From positions 318,856,368 through 318,920,367 of the forward strand of contig OV050030.1 in the NCBI GenBank assembly GCA_920105625.2: a DNA stretch of 64,000 nt, written 5' to 3'. Position 1 is the first letter of the stretch. Each line of letters opens with the position of its first letter. Positions 1-11,498 of the stretch are shown here, piece by piece. A program made the position numbers and the translations under genes. A model generated the notes under the pieces. The model saw only the letters and a program-made list of their open reading frames with translations. It was not told the DNA's origin and made no database searches. This stretch comes from Clusia tigrina (lineage: Eukaryota > Arthropoda > Insecta > Diptera > Clusiidae).

Positions 1-655
1 GATCAGCGTTAGTCGGGAATGCTACATCCGAGCCTGTACCGCCAATTTAATGGTGACGAGCATCGAGCGTTCTCCGAGACCTGCCAAGGTTTTAACGGGA
101 CGGAGGCAATTGTGGCATTAAGCTGCCAGCCATTTCGATAAGATTTCACTCTTATGTACTAAAGTGACAGCTTGCCATAATCGTCAGCCCATATTCATAA
201 TTCCCAAAAAAAAAAATGTCCGGTAGCACAAACTTAACGCCTTACCGGTCACGACCTTAGTAGCGCTAAGCGCTTGTCGCACAGCTGCCCAAGGCATGTG
301 GCACCTGACCAAGGTATTGGTTATCTGAATTCACTCTTGGATTTTTTATGGTCCAACGATGATCCCACGATGCTCCGCGTCAGTCCCTCGATGGTCCATC
401 GTTGTCCATCGGTACCCCTTCAGCCGCCCCTCCGGGGCCATCGCTGAAAGAGTCGTTTCTCACTTCGGCTAGCAACCAGCGGTTGCTGGTATACCATTTC
501 CCTGGGCCGCCACGAGGAGGCACTGAGTTTTCTTAGAAGAGTTCTCTGTAAGGATCGCCCTGGCCTCTGCTTGGTGAGTGGCTATCAGAGTCTTTACCTT
601 AAGATTATCAACCCTGATCCCAGCTAACGTAGTGCCTAGCCGTGTGAATATGTCC
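1..655. other. Unassigned non-coding sequence
   Basis: I see no reading frame, RNA gene or transposon terminus here. It contains an A-run near 206-216 and GC-richer sequence near 360-530 in which a short CGATGG/CCATCG-type word recurs (about 355-445). It may be the 5' leader of the LOA-like element that follows, or older flanking DNA. The partner of this region in the other palindrome arm would lie beyond the right edge of the window. Confidence 0.5.
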
Positions 656-878
656 CAGTGGAGTCGGTGAAAATCTTAAACCACTGGCTCTGTCTGCGTT
701 AGTTCATGTCACAGTGGAGTTGGTAAAAACCTTAAACCACTGTTCTGTCTTTCTACTCTAGTATCCCAGTGGAGTCGGTAAACACCTAAAACCACTGGTT
801 CTGTCTGCGTAAGTTCATGTCACAATGGAGTCGGTAAAAACCTTAAACCACTGTTCTGTCTGCGTTGAGTTCCCTAAG
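656..878. repeat. Tandem repeat, four units of about 56 bp
   Basis: Four imperfect units begin at 656, 712, 767 and 823. Each opens with a CAGTGGAGTCGGTAAA-like block, runs through CTTAAACCACTG and ends with CTGTCTGCGT plus a short tail. The block and CCACTG can pair imperfectly within a unit. The array lies upstream of a non-LTR retrotransposon remnant, where 5'-UTR or promoter repeats are common in such elements, but I cannot prove that it belongs to it. Confidence 0.8.
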
Positions 879-1359
879 TGTTCACTGTTCACTGAAATGA
901 ACCAGAGTGAACTCTAGGCTGATACAAGTCTTGCTAACGGCTATCTGAAGCTAAGGTCTCCGCTGGTGTGGTATCGTGATGTCGGTATGGATGAGAGCCC
1001 CATTCTTGGGCCACTGGTGCTTTTATAATCCCAACCTGCCACAGTATTGTTGTACGAATGGCCAATTCTCTGTTGGTAAGGCCACTGTTCGTTGCCGTTG
1101 TTCCTGCATTGTTCTTGTTGGTTTTGCTTGCCCTTGTGTCACCTTCAACACCTTGTTGTTGTTGTGGTAACAATTGTCCTTGGGCGACCTCCACCGTTGC
1201 GTTCTCGTAATCGCGTCTTGTCCTTGGGCGACCTTCACTGCTGTGTTGCGATTGCCGAAGTCTACCAGATCTAGCCAGGTCTTAGAGGAAATCTCTGGAC
1301 AGCCCCCCTTTCTGTCAAGATGCGAGCTGGTATCAGGGCAGGGCCAAGCTTATCGCATG
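879..1359. other. Non-coding sequence upstream of ORF1 remnant
   Basis: Short frames occur on both strands but none has recognisable motifs. A word containing TTGTCCTTGGGCGACCT is repeated at about 1177 and 1219. There are TTGTTG runs near 1152-1165. Probably the 5' part of the LOA-like element whose gag remnant starts near 1360. Confidence 0.4.
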
Positions 1360-1884
1360 CGATGACAGCAGGTCAGCCAAACTATACAAGATCGCGGTCA
1401 GCAAGGTTGGCGAGATTTGGCCGGGAGGCAGGGAAGAAGTTCCAGCAGACCCAGAGCCCGGTTCTGGATCCCGGCTAAGCCAGCTGAACCGCCGAAAATA
1501 GAGGAGATGTTTAGATTTTGCAATCGAGATCTGCCAACCCATAACTGGAGGTTTGGCGAAGCTTGAGGAGCCAGTAGAAGGTAGGATGCAAGTGTTGTTA
1601 ATTCTCCACGCCGAGTCCCATGCCCAACTGGCAGCGAGAAAAGGGGGTTCGGGTTCGTTGACGCAACTGTTCGGATCTACCGCAGCGACGAACAAGCTTT
1701 GGAACCGGAGGAGATAGAGGGTGGCAAGGCTAGCGTGGCTGGCGGTGGTGAAGAAGGGTTGTCCAGCAGCCAAAGGTTGACGGACTCAGAGCAGCTGACC
1801 GGGGTCGAGCAGCTCTTTGAGGAGGGCCTCTCCTTGACTACTCCGAAGGAGAGGTGGACGCGGACGTTGCTATGGTATAGTTAA
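1360..1884 (+). pseudogene. ORF1 (gag-like) remnant of LOA-like element
   Basis: Read across several frames, this stretch matches the pattern of the better-preserved ORF1 at 50090-50677: a segment like LYKIAVSKVGEIWPGG, a middle part like ITGGLAKLEEPVEG, and an acidic C-terminus (1699-1884) rich in Glu, Ser and Gly. Such proteins bind element RNA. At least two frameshifts and several stops separate the parts. The long minus-strand frame over 1333-1773 is an antisense shadow. Confidence 0.6.
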
Positions 1885-1899
1885 GAAGGACAGATTCCT

Positions 1900-4800
1900 A
1901 TGGAGCTGATCCAAATCAACCTCCACCATTGTAAACTCCCCTCTGCTATTTTAATGGTCCGCCTGGGTTCCGGTGGTTTTGACATGGCCCTCATCCAAGA
2001 GCCGTGGATATGCGGCAACAAAATCTGCGGTTTGAAGATGAGAGGCTTCAAGATAAAAGCCGCTCAGAGCACAGGTAAGCCTCGTTTTGTATATTAGCAA
2101 AGGATAACATTAACATCTTCTTGCTCCCACAGTTAAGTAATGGCGATACGGTGGCGGCAAGCATTGAGCTGGAAAAAAGCAGTCTCTGGGTAACCTCTGC
2201 ATATATGCCTCACGACAAGGACGCTCCACCGAAGGAGGTTCGGGCATTGGTAATGGAGGCAGCCGCAGCCAACAGGAACTTGGTTGTTTCCAGCGACAAC
2301 GCTCACAACACATTGTGGGGAAGATGGAACACTAACGGAGGAGGTGAGTCAGTTTTAGACTTCATTATAGAAAATAAGCTTAATGTCCTAAATTTAGGCT
2401 CAGAGTCGACACTTATAACACAAAATAGAAAAGAAGTAGATATTACCCTGACCTTATATAATTTCGCGAACAATGTAAAAAATGGAGAGTGTCGAATGAA
2501 AATTCCTACTCTGACCATCGCTATATAGAATACAAATTGAACTTCCAAGTATCTCCAGTTAAGACTTTTAGAAATACACGGAGAACGGACTGGGGGAAGT
2601 ATAGGAAGATTCTCAGGGCCTCACTGCCAAGAAATCCAACGTCTGACCCCACAGAACCTTTGGAATTAGACGAGCTGATCAATCAACCACGGCCCTGAAT
2701 AGTTCACTGACAGCCGGGTGCCCGGTTGTAAAACTGAGAGGCAAGAACAAACCACCTTGGTGGTCAATGGATCTAGGCCTTCTCCGGAAGTTCAATAGGC
2801 GGTTATTTAACAGGGCTAAAACTTCGGGTCTGCCAGAACTGCGCAGCAACCAGAACTGCGCACCGACAGTCCTGGCAAAATTATTGTAGGGATGTGGAAG
2901 AAACATCAGAAGCAGCTAGACTCTGGCTCTTCTCGTAGATACGCATTTTCCAGGCAGTAGCACAGGGGAGGGTGATAACTCGACACCTAGGGGCAGGCAG
3001 ACTGAGATAGGGAATGCGATAGTTACAGTCGGGAAAGTTGAGTGGGCCTTAACACCTTTGGTCCATATAAATCTCCGGGTCCGGATGGAATTTATCCAGC
3101 AGTTTTGCAACAATCATGGGACATAATTACGCCTTGGGTTTTGACTGCAATTAGAAGCTGTCATAACCTGGGCTATATAGCGCTAAGATGGAGAGAAACG
3201 AAGGTTTCCTTCAACCCAAAGCGGGCAGGTCCTCACATGTAAATCTTAAAGACTTCAGACCAATCAATCTCACCATCAAGCCATCCAGCAGAAGGATTTT
3301 GCACTGACGGCGTTCATTGACATAGAAGGCGCTTTGAACAACATAAATGCGAACGCTATTACGGGAGCGTTAGAAGCTCTGGGCGTTGATTCTAATTTGG
3401 TTCCGCTGATAGAGACTATACTCGTCACCAGTAAGGTAACTGCCAGCTTAGGTACCTACACTTTAAGCAGACAGGTCTACAGAGGCACTCCTAAGGGGGA
3501 GTTCTCTCCCCCCTGCTCTGGAATTTGGCGGTAAATTCCTTACTGCTAGCCCTAGAGAGGGTGGGTTGCCATGTCGTCGCCTATGCTGACGATTTGGCAA
3601 TTGTGATCAGAGGGAAATATCCAAACACTCTTATGGATATTTGGTTCTCAATCATGGCCACGCTTATTGGTTGGACGGGAAGAAGGGGATTAGGGTTAAA
3701 CCCCGATAAAATTGAATTAATCCTCTTCTCCATAAAAAATAAATTCCTAAGGTCTCCCCGCTAACATTCAAAGGTGTGGAAACTCCGATGAAGGAGACAG
3801 TTAGATATTTGGGACAAGTACTAAATAGAAATCTTACCTGGAAACCCAATATTGAAGAAAGAGTTAGAAAGGCCAATATTTCTTTGTACACATGTAAAAA
3901 AGCGGTCTAATCAGTTGGGGGTTATCCCCAATAATTATGCACTGGCTATACATTTCAGTGGTCAGACCTATATTGTTATATGGAATACTTGTATGGCGGC
4001 CAGCCACTCAGAAACAAGGCTATTTGAAGCTTCTGAGCAAGGTCCAAAGAACGGATTTTCTAAGCATCTCTGGTGCTTTAAGGACCACGCCTACTAAAGC
4101 ATTAGAAGTAATACTAAACCTGCCTGCATTAGAGCTGGTAGGGAAACAAGTGGTCGCCACATCAGCACTAAGGCTGAAATGTGTGGCGTTATAGCATGAT
4201 TGGCAGATTGGTCACTCGACTATTCCGCATACCTGGAGTAGTTCTACCCAACACATTGACCACTCTATACCTAATCTCAACTTCGATAGGCACTTCCAGA
4301 TATATATTCCGTCTAGATGAGAGTGGCGAAACAGCAATGCCATGGAAAAGGGGGAACTGAATTTCTACACTGACGGATCCAAACTTGACAGTAGAGTCGG
4401 TTTTGGGGCTTCTCAAAAGAACTGGGACCGGAGCTTTTTTCCTTCTCCCCGACGACTGCAGTGTTTATGAAGCAGTGGTACTAGCCATAAAGGAGGTAGC
4501 CGTCTACTTAAATAGACATGCCGTAACAAAGAATATCATAAATATCTACTCGGATAGCCAGGCGGCCATCATGTCAATGAACTCGGTGGCACTGAAATCC
4601 AAGGTTGCTCAGGACTGCCGGGCAGCCCTAAATGATATCAGTACCGTTTTCAGGGAACGCCTTATATGGGTTCCGGGATATGGGGATATTGAGGGGAATT
4701 GTAGGGCTGATGAGTTAGCCAGACGGGGTACCAAGCTTCCTTTATGCACGGGTAGATGCGAGGTTGGAATACCAATTGCCACATGTAAACTGATGCTGAA

Positions 4801-5160
4801 GGATAGGGTCGTACGTGAGGCCAATGGGTCTTGGGCACACGAGAGCACTTGTTTAATGACTAGGCTAATGTGGCCGGAACTTAATAGAAGGAAAACTAGA
4901 GACTTGCTTGAGAGAATATCTCTAAGGTCGTGGCTTGTATAACTGGTCACTGGGTTTTCGGCAGACGTGCTCTCAGGCTGGGAGTATTCTCTCATGAATA
5001 CTGCAGAAGCTGAATATCTCTTCTGTAGTTGCCCCACTCTGGCTAGAAGCAGAGCGGGCTCTTTAGGCAAATGCGCTTTTAGCTCTCTTACAGAGGTGTC
5101 TAGCGCGAAGGTCAAACAAATCCTGCGCTTTATTAGAGCTTCGAAATGGTTCGATGAGTG
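1900..5160 (+). pseudogene. ORF2 (endonuclease-RT-RNase H) remnant
   Basis: The start at 1900 gives MELIQINLHHCK followed by ALIQEPW, the usual N-terminus of an APE-type endonuclease. The NAHNTLWG motif lies near 2300. The RT fingers motif SPGPDG is at about 3070-3090 and the catalytic AYADD at about 3580, with a frame change between. RNase H follows (about 4360-4740), with DGSKLDS-like, SDSQAA and VPGYGDIEGN segments; the usual His after Gly is Tyr. A C-terminal CSCP region ends near 5158. Numerous frameshifts make it non-functional. Confidence 0.75.
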
Positions 5161-5212
5161 AATCGGAGGTGCGTTGTGGCGCGGTGGTATCACAATGGAC
5201 CCATGGCGGCTT

Positions 5213-5263
5213 AAGTGAGCTGGACCTTGGACTGGCTGCCACATTAACCTAACCTAACCTAAG
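5213..5263 (+). repeat. 3' end of LOA-like copy 1 with CCTAA-unit tail
   Basis: The element ends with GTGAGCTGGACCTTGGACTG and then about three CCTAA units. The same about 48-bp terminus recurs at 19720-19767 and, inverted, at 54903-54950, each time followed by the same gypsy-derived sequence. This indicates that tail and gypsy segment were copied together. The unit equals the TTAGG insect telomere repeat read backwards, but three units prove nothing. Confidence 0.75.
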
Positions 5264-7354
5264 CGTTAACGCCAGGCAACGGAACCGCTGGTGAAGTAAG
5301 TATATAAATGTATATATGTGTATAATATACGGAATGAATGTACTAACGTATATTTAAAGAAGTAAGTATTCTAGTTAAGAGGAATGGGTATATACGTATG
5401 GATATTTTTGCAGATATTTACATACTCTAGCAGGCTACATGTAAATTTACATAGATTTTTTCGGTTTATCGCTTGGGAAATTAGCGTGTGGGGAATTGTA
5501 ATGTATATATATTGAATTAGATCAATATATTTAGCTTACCATTACAAATTAGGTAATAACGTTGGCAATTATTAATAAAATGCCTTGAATGTATGTATGT
5601 ATTCGCGTAAGAGCAGGTTGCAAGGTGTAGGGAAATACACTTGTTAATGGATATATACATACCAGGCTAGTAGTAAATTGAAATATATAGAGTCGTTAGA
5701 TGTAATGAAAAATTTAGTCATGCAATGGACAATTTGTTTAAATTTTATATACGTGAACATGAACGTTTTTATCTTTTATATACTCGCTTGTGTAAGATGG
5801 GCAACTAGTTTTGCCCAGAACTGATATAAAATTTTTTTTTTGTCAGAGGGCAAAAGAATTTGCTCAGAATTGGAAAATTTAAAAAGATATTATATAAAAA
5901 GAGCAATTATATGAAACAAATTATGAAATATTTAAACAAACAAAAAAAAAGTAATAAAAAGAAACCAATATATGAAGAACAAATAAATTGAAAAAAATGA
6001 CTATGATTTAAAAGAAATTCTATTTTTTCAAAACTAATTTTGGTTCTTACCAATTTCCCAAAATAAGTACGGATTATTACATATTAAATATTCAAAATAT
6101 ACTCGCATTAAGAAAAGTTTTAAATTAAAAAATTATAATCTGGGTAAAAGCTCACATTAAAATCAAAAGTAGTTTAGAAAATAATTAGAGTTACAGAAAA
6201 TAATTATTTAAATTTTAAATTTAAAATAAAATAGGTGTAATAATCAAAAGAAAATACAAATTATACTAAATAGGAAATTTATACCCCAGAGTATATATAG
6301 TATATATAGTATATTCATTGAAATATTATATAATTTTGAAATTCATTTATTAAATTAACTTATGAAATGTTCCACAAAAATTAAACATTGAAATATATCA
6401 AACTAAAATGTTAACTAGAAAATTAAGAAAATTATTATAAGTATTCAACTCTGATCATGTGAATCGAAGCAGGAAGTTCCGGGAACAGCATATATCGGAA
6501 GACGGTGTGGACAAAAGGACCAACGTATTATTCGATAGATTGCGGATGAATTTCGACTAAGTCATATTCTCGAAACAACATATGGCCGCAGTGTTTGATC
6601 ACGTTTTGGATGGGTTTATTGACAAAAAATGAAAAAATAAACAGGTTTCCTTACGGCGTCATATTTTGCATTCGACAGTCTTACGTTACAATGTCCACCC
6701 AGTGGATCACAATCTGACCAGAATTGTTTTTGAATAAGTTGAAAATGGGCAATAGCATAAGGAGGGTGACTGACACCACTACCAAATATAATAAGCAGAG
6801 TGAATTCGTCTTACGGAAGTCAATTGCTTCAGTAAAGTATATATTCAATCTAGAGGATGAACATAGAAATATTATTCGCTTATGAAATTGATTTACTAGA
6901 AGAAGACAGAGAGACTGGTATATGATCGGAGTACGCAAATTGCGTCATTAACCGTGTATCTCAGAGAAATACCGATAGTCTACACATCGAGGTCAACGAA
7001 GTCAAATTCCAATATGACAAAGCTCCAGAGAAATACTGCAAAGAGCACGAGACTCTTAATCTCGGGGTCGTGGGTTCTTGCTCCACGTTGGGCCACAAGA
7101 GAAACACTTGCACCATAAAACGCATTGCTGCAAAGTAAATAACGGAGGAGTATGGTAATCTCTCATGTATTTCAAAGACATTTTACAAGCTACATTCTAT
7201 AAGCAGAGGCAGTACCACCTATTTCCGTTGGGGCACGATATATAAATTGAAAGAAGAAGGCCACTACAAACGAAGCTTTAATGGTAAACAAAATCGCCAG
7301 CCTCGAATATCATACGTACCGGTCCAGAAAGAAGGGAGTGGTATGCGGAGTTCA
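5264..7354 (+). mobile_element. Gypsy-type 3' internal segment, copy 1
   Basis: This 2.1-kb AT-rich stretch matches 19768-20741, 25872-25930 and 28209-29190 in the same order, and in part the region after gypsy-B integrase (15960-16200). In copy 2 it ends at a polypurine tract and an LTR, which places it in the 3' internal part of a gypsy-type element. No long sense frame survives; an env-like gene may once have lain at 6470-7140, but I see no diagnostic motif. It carries uninterrupted versions of the sites later hit by the LOA-like element (6252-6264) and the Helitron. Confidence 0.6.
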
Positions 7355-7889
7355 TCCTACCGGCTGCGCCAAAATGTTGGGGACCGTATTTGTTTGTCCT
7401 CGGGAGCGTCGTCTTGCTGCTTGTCCTGGGCACGTGTGTACCTGCAAACCTAGAATCACTCTTTAAAATGAAGCACTACATTACACTTTTAGTTTGAAAA
7501 TAACAAGAGACTTTATTCTTAAAATACCACTTCTTATATACTATTTACAAAAACAATTACACTCTACGTTTTGACTTTTCTGGTGCTCCAGTTACGCAAT
7601 TGTTGATTGGTGCCAGTTACTCAAGTCAACTGACCTACTGAATGTAAAAGTGTCGTCGGTGCATTCGAAATGCCCTTCGTCAGATAGACTGCGGAACTGT
7701 GACACCCTAAAAATTTACATAGAAATTAATACATAAATACTATTCATTTACAATATTTGTACCCTAAAAATATGTGCTCTCTTAATGAATATAATTGCGT
7801 AAAGCTAACCACACCAAATATGTAGTATCTGTTAGGAGTCGGTGCTGTAAATCAACTACGCGTAGGTAGCTTGATTCCAATTCACAACA
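7355..7889 (-). mobile_element. Inverted LTR with adjacent primer-binding site (LTR-A family)
   Basis: Reading the minus strand, the LTR runs from TGTTGTGAATTGG at 7889 to CCCCAACA at 7375, about 515 bp, with TGTTG/CAACA ends, a TATATAAG box and an AATAAA signal downstream of it. It is followed at once by TTTTGGCGCAGCCGGTAGGA (7374-7355), which resembles the tRNA-Ser-type primer-binding site of the 17.6/297 group. Its orientation is opposite to the gypsy segment on its left, so the junction near 7354 is a rearrangement rather than an intact element end. Confidence 0.75.
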
Positions 7890-8495
7890 ATACTAGAGGA
7901 AGTAGATGCCAAGGTTCCCACACAAACACAGGAGGAAATGATGTGCAAAGAGCACTTCAGCCAAACAGTGAAAAGAAATGCACTTGGCAGATTTATCGTA
8001 CAACTGTCTTTCAAAGAAAAACCTGAAAGATTAAGACACTCTAAAGATCTGGCCTTGCATATGATGAATAGCAGAACAGGAACTCTGGAGGAATTAGTAG
8101 AAAAGGCGATTAGAACACAAGTTTTCGTGGAACGGAGTACGGCTGCGTTTGGCGAGGTACATATGTTGGAAAACAGACAGGACATGTTCACCGCCGCTGT
8201 CGCGAATAGAGAGGGAAGCAATTCCGTCCCAAATATATACAGAGGAGCATATAATCCCGGTGTCTCCGACAACAGAGCCGTGAATCCTAGAAATCCGTAC
8301 AGGAGTTTGTACAAGGGACACCTTCGTTCTGCCGTAAGCAAGGTCATACAAGGGATGAGTGCATTACACCCAAAAACACGCCATATTGTACGAAATGCCT
8401 TATTGCAAGTCTGCAATGCACAGGATGCACAGGAGGCACAGAATGGAATCAGAGTAGAAGGCAGCCAGCTACGAGGCGTCCGGATCCACCCTTGA
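7890..8495 (+). pseudogene. ORF of 185 codons with Bel/Pao-like start
   Basis: The frame opening at 7938 has KRNALGRFIVQLSF near its N-terminus, like the RT-proximal part of Bel/Pao polyproteins (R.A.GRY.V.LPFK). I do not recognise the remaining about 140 residues, which are rich in Arg and Asn and contain no zinc knuckle in this frame. It sits between an inverted LTR and a gypsy protease, so it may be a chance join of a Pao fragment to gypsy gag. The overlapping 235-codon minus-strand frame shows no family motif and is treated as a shadow. Confidence 0.4.
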
Positions 8496-8700
8496 GGGAC
8501 AGTAGGGGTAACATCCAGTCCAATAGTAAGAAAGTAGTCCAATAGTAAGAAAGTGTAGGCCAATTGCCGCGTACGCTATACGAGGGTGTATAGTTAAGAT
8601 ATTCATGGTAATTTTGATGGAGTATAGGATCATAAAGGATAACTGCGGTGCAAGGAGGACAAATCTTGAAGAGCTAGGAAGTAAATACATGTAAGGAACA
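8496..8700. repeat. Short non-coding gap with 19-bp tandem duplication
   Basis: AGTCCAATAGTAAGAAAGT occurs twice in tandem at about 8516-8553. The remainder shows no frame or terminus I can assign. Confidence 0.6.
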
Positions 8701-11241
8701 AAACGACGTTGCTTCGTTGTAAGTAGAAGGGGAGACGCATTCATTGAGATACCCTGCAAGGAAGCAGCTAGTGGAAAGCTTGTGCTTTTGGAAGATTCAG
8801 GGGCGGACACCAAGCTCGTAAAATCTAGTGTTTTACGGATAGGGCTGGTTATTAATCAGACATACGCAAGAACGCTTAACGGAGCATTTGGAGGTTGCAC
8901 CAGGACACTGGGATCGCTCAGAATAGGGCACAGTGAAGTTAAGGGCATGAGTTTTAGAGTACACGCCGTGGAATTAGATAGGGAAGGTATCCCGGCTGAT
9001 GGGATAATTGGCCTCGATAATCTTTGGGCCCGCACCATACTGGATGCGCTAGAAAAACAGTTATCGTTTTATGATAATAATAAGAATAGAATCCTCACTC
9101 TGCCACTAAAGTCATGGCAGGAAGGAACCGTGAATAGGGTTAAGAATTGAATGGAGGTAGTGAATGCAAGGTCAATCGGAGTAGTTACTATGCGTGTGAA
9201 TCCGAAACTTAGGACTGTTGTTTTGCACAAGCAGCAGTTAGCGGAGAGCATATATATTGGAGAGACCATAACGCACGTTGACAAGGGTAAGGTGTACGCT
9301 TGCATCCTCAATGCATCAGAAAAAGACTACCTGATGAATAAGGATTTTAGGCCTAAGTTCACTAGTTATGATGACTTTAAGCAACCAAATTATAGATCGG
9401 TTAATCAGATTAAGCAGGTAGATATAAGAAAAAGGATGGAGAGAGTACTAGAATCACTGAAGTTAGACCCGAGCGTCAAGTCAGAAGAGAAGGCATCAAT
9501 AGAAGCCATATGTACATCATTTCATGACATATTTTTGCTGGAAGGAGACCAGGTAACATATACACCAGAGGTAGAGCATGAAATACCTTCTCAAGTGGAT
9601 CAACCACCAATTAACAATAAACAATACAGATTGCCACAAGCTCACAAAGATGAGGTAAGCAGGCAAGTGGGAGGAATGTTAAATAATAGCATAATTTCAC
9701 CGAGTGTCTCGCCTTGGAACTCACCAATAATTTTTGTACCAAAGAAGGGAGGCTCAGGGTCAGAAGAAGTGGAGAATGGTCGTTGATTTTAGGAAATTGA
9801 ACGACGGCACTATCAAGCAGGTGTTCCCGATAACAAGGATAGAAGAAATCCTGGATCGATTGGGACACAGTAGATATTTTTCTACAATTGATTTAGCGAG
9901 TGGCTACCACCAAGCTCTGGTGGATACTCAAGATAAGTTCAATGGGATGCCATTTGGAATAACATGAGCCCCAGCTATCTTCCAACGGCTAATGAACCAT
10001 GTGCTAAAAGGCTTTCAAGGGTTAGATTGCTTTATGTATTTAGATGATATTGTAATTTATGGGTACAGGTTGCAGCAGTATTCGCAACGTTTGTGCAAGG
10101 TGGCTCAGAAATTACGAGAACACAATTTGAAATTGAACACAGAGAAGTGTCAATTCTTACGAAGAGAGGTAGTTTATTTAGCCCAAAGTTGCTCAGACAC
10201 AGGAGTACTGCCAGATTCTCAGAAAGTGAATGCGTGAAGAATATACCAATCCCAAGAAACAGAAAAGTGCAAGCATTCTTAGGACTCGTGAGCTATAATA
10301 GAAACTTCGTAGAACTACCACCCGGAATTGCCTTGCCAATTAATAAGTTGCTACGTAAAGAAGCAAAGTTCGAATGGACAGTGAGCTGTCAGCAAGCATT
10401 CGAGAGGCTAAAAGAGATAATTAGCTCGCCACCGATTTTGGCGTACCCCGACTTCGAGCAAATTTTTTGTTGACCGCCGATGTTAGCAATGAAGCATTAG
10501 GGGAAGTGTTGTTCCAAGGGGAAGTCGGTAATGACCGACCAATAGCATTCGCAAGCAGTGCGCTAGCGATACGGAGAAGAGATACTCCACAATAGAGAAA
10601 GAATTTCTAGCCATAGTGTGGGCTACGAAGAATTTTAAGGCATATCTGCTAGGACGGCCATTCAAAATTTATAACGACCAACTACCGCTGAGAGGCATAG
10701 CGAATCTTATAGATCAAACCACTCGGTTGGCACGTTTTCGGCACAAATTCTCTGAATATGATTTTGAAATCATATACAAACCTGGGAAAAAGAACCTAAA
10801 TGCAGATGCACTTAGCAGAGCCCCACAAAGGCAAAAGATAAAGGTGGTTCAAACTAGAGCAAAGGCAAAGGCCGACAGGGAGAAGATCAATGATAAACGG
10901 TCAGTAGTTGACACAGAAGCAACAGAAGTGAATGAAATGAATGACGAAAGAGACAAACAGCTACAGGGTAGAGTGGCTCGAGCAACAGGGTAGAGTGGCT
11001 CGAGAATGACAAGGATATTAAGAGGTACAGAAGGCTTTTCATGATTCACGTCTAGGTGGACATCAAGGATCTTGGAAAACTTACGAGAGATTCAGACGGG
11101 TATACGACTGGAAGGGTATGCTCAGAGAAATAAAAAAATATGTAGAGTAGCCCAAAATTTCAGGCCAACAAGAGTTTGAAACGAACAAATATGCCAATGA
11201 TGTTAACTGACACTCCGAAACAACCATTTGATAAACATTAC
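8700..11241 (+). pseudogene. Gypsy-B pol: protease, RT, RNase H, start of integrase
   Basis: The protease signature DSGAD lies at about 8794. RT begins in the 9151-9786 frame and shifts frame near 9755; the finger motif VVDFRKLN and LASGYHQ follow, with an in-frame stop at 9965-9967. The catalytic YLDD is at about 10037-10048. RNase H is in a further frame and ends with NADALSR near 10800. The integrase N-terminal GGH region is near 11050. Homology then jumps to 15309 across a Jockey insertion. An old gypsy-type (Metaviridae) copy with several frame breaks. The part from about 10690 onward is repeated inverted at 63449-64000. Confidence 0.8.
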
Positions 11242-11251
11242 AATATTATTG
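11242..11251. repeat. Target-site duplication of Jockey element, left side
   Basis: AATATTATTG here is repeated at 15299-15308, directly after the A-rich tail. Gypsy-B integrase homology stops before the first copy and resumes after the second. The mirrored pair in the right arm is 59366-59375 and 63439-63448. Confidence 0.85.
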
Positions 11252-11498
11252 AATTAATGGAGTTAGAAAGTAAGAGAGTTCGGATGTGTTTTTCGGTTGC
11301 TCCTCAATTATATGGTGATTTAAAGTGAAAGAATTTAATGTTTCGAGTTTTAAGCCCAGCGAAATAGACGCATAATAAAAGTCAGTGAGTGAAATTGACA
11401 AAAGGAGTTAGTGCGAAATATCAAATATCAGTTTTTAAACTTAAAATTTGAATTTGTGTTAGCATCTAATAAAGAAGCGGAACTATAGCGGTCAGTGG

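Larger units (their letters stand above)
1360..5263 (+). mobile_element. Decayed LOA-like non-LTR retrotransposon (copy 1)
   Basis: A gag-like ORF1 remnant is followed by an ORF2 remnant with endonuclease, reverse transcriptase, RNase H and a C-terminal Cys/His region in that order, then a short 3' tail of CCTAA units. RNase H plus an APE-type endonuclease is typical of the LOA and I groups of non-LTR elements. Every domain is broken by frameshifts and stops, so this is an old, inactive copy. It is a different family from the copy at 20742-25858, since its tail is CCTAA-type rather than CTAC-type. Its 5' end is unclear and could lie anywhere upstream of 1360. Confidence 0.7.

Noticed and set aside
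656..878. CRISPR-like array
   Set aside because: Units are contiguous degenerate tandem repeats without unique spacers, in a eukaryotic transposon context.
4609..5244. 211-codon minus-strand frame
   Set aside because: Antisense of LOA-like RNase H. The plus strand has SDSQAA and VPGYGD motifs.
6470..7140. Possible env gene in the gypsy 3' segment
   Set aside because: Position fits, but no furin-type site, fusion peptide or membrane span can be recognised, so I did not name it env.
7856..8563. 235-codon minus-strand frame rich in Leu, Cys and Ser
   Set aside because: Overlaps the Pao-like frame, shows no domain, and begins inside the LTR. Most likely a shadow.
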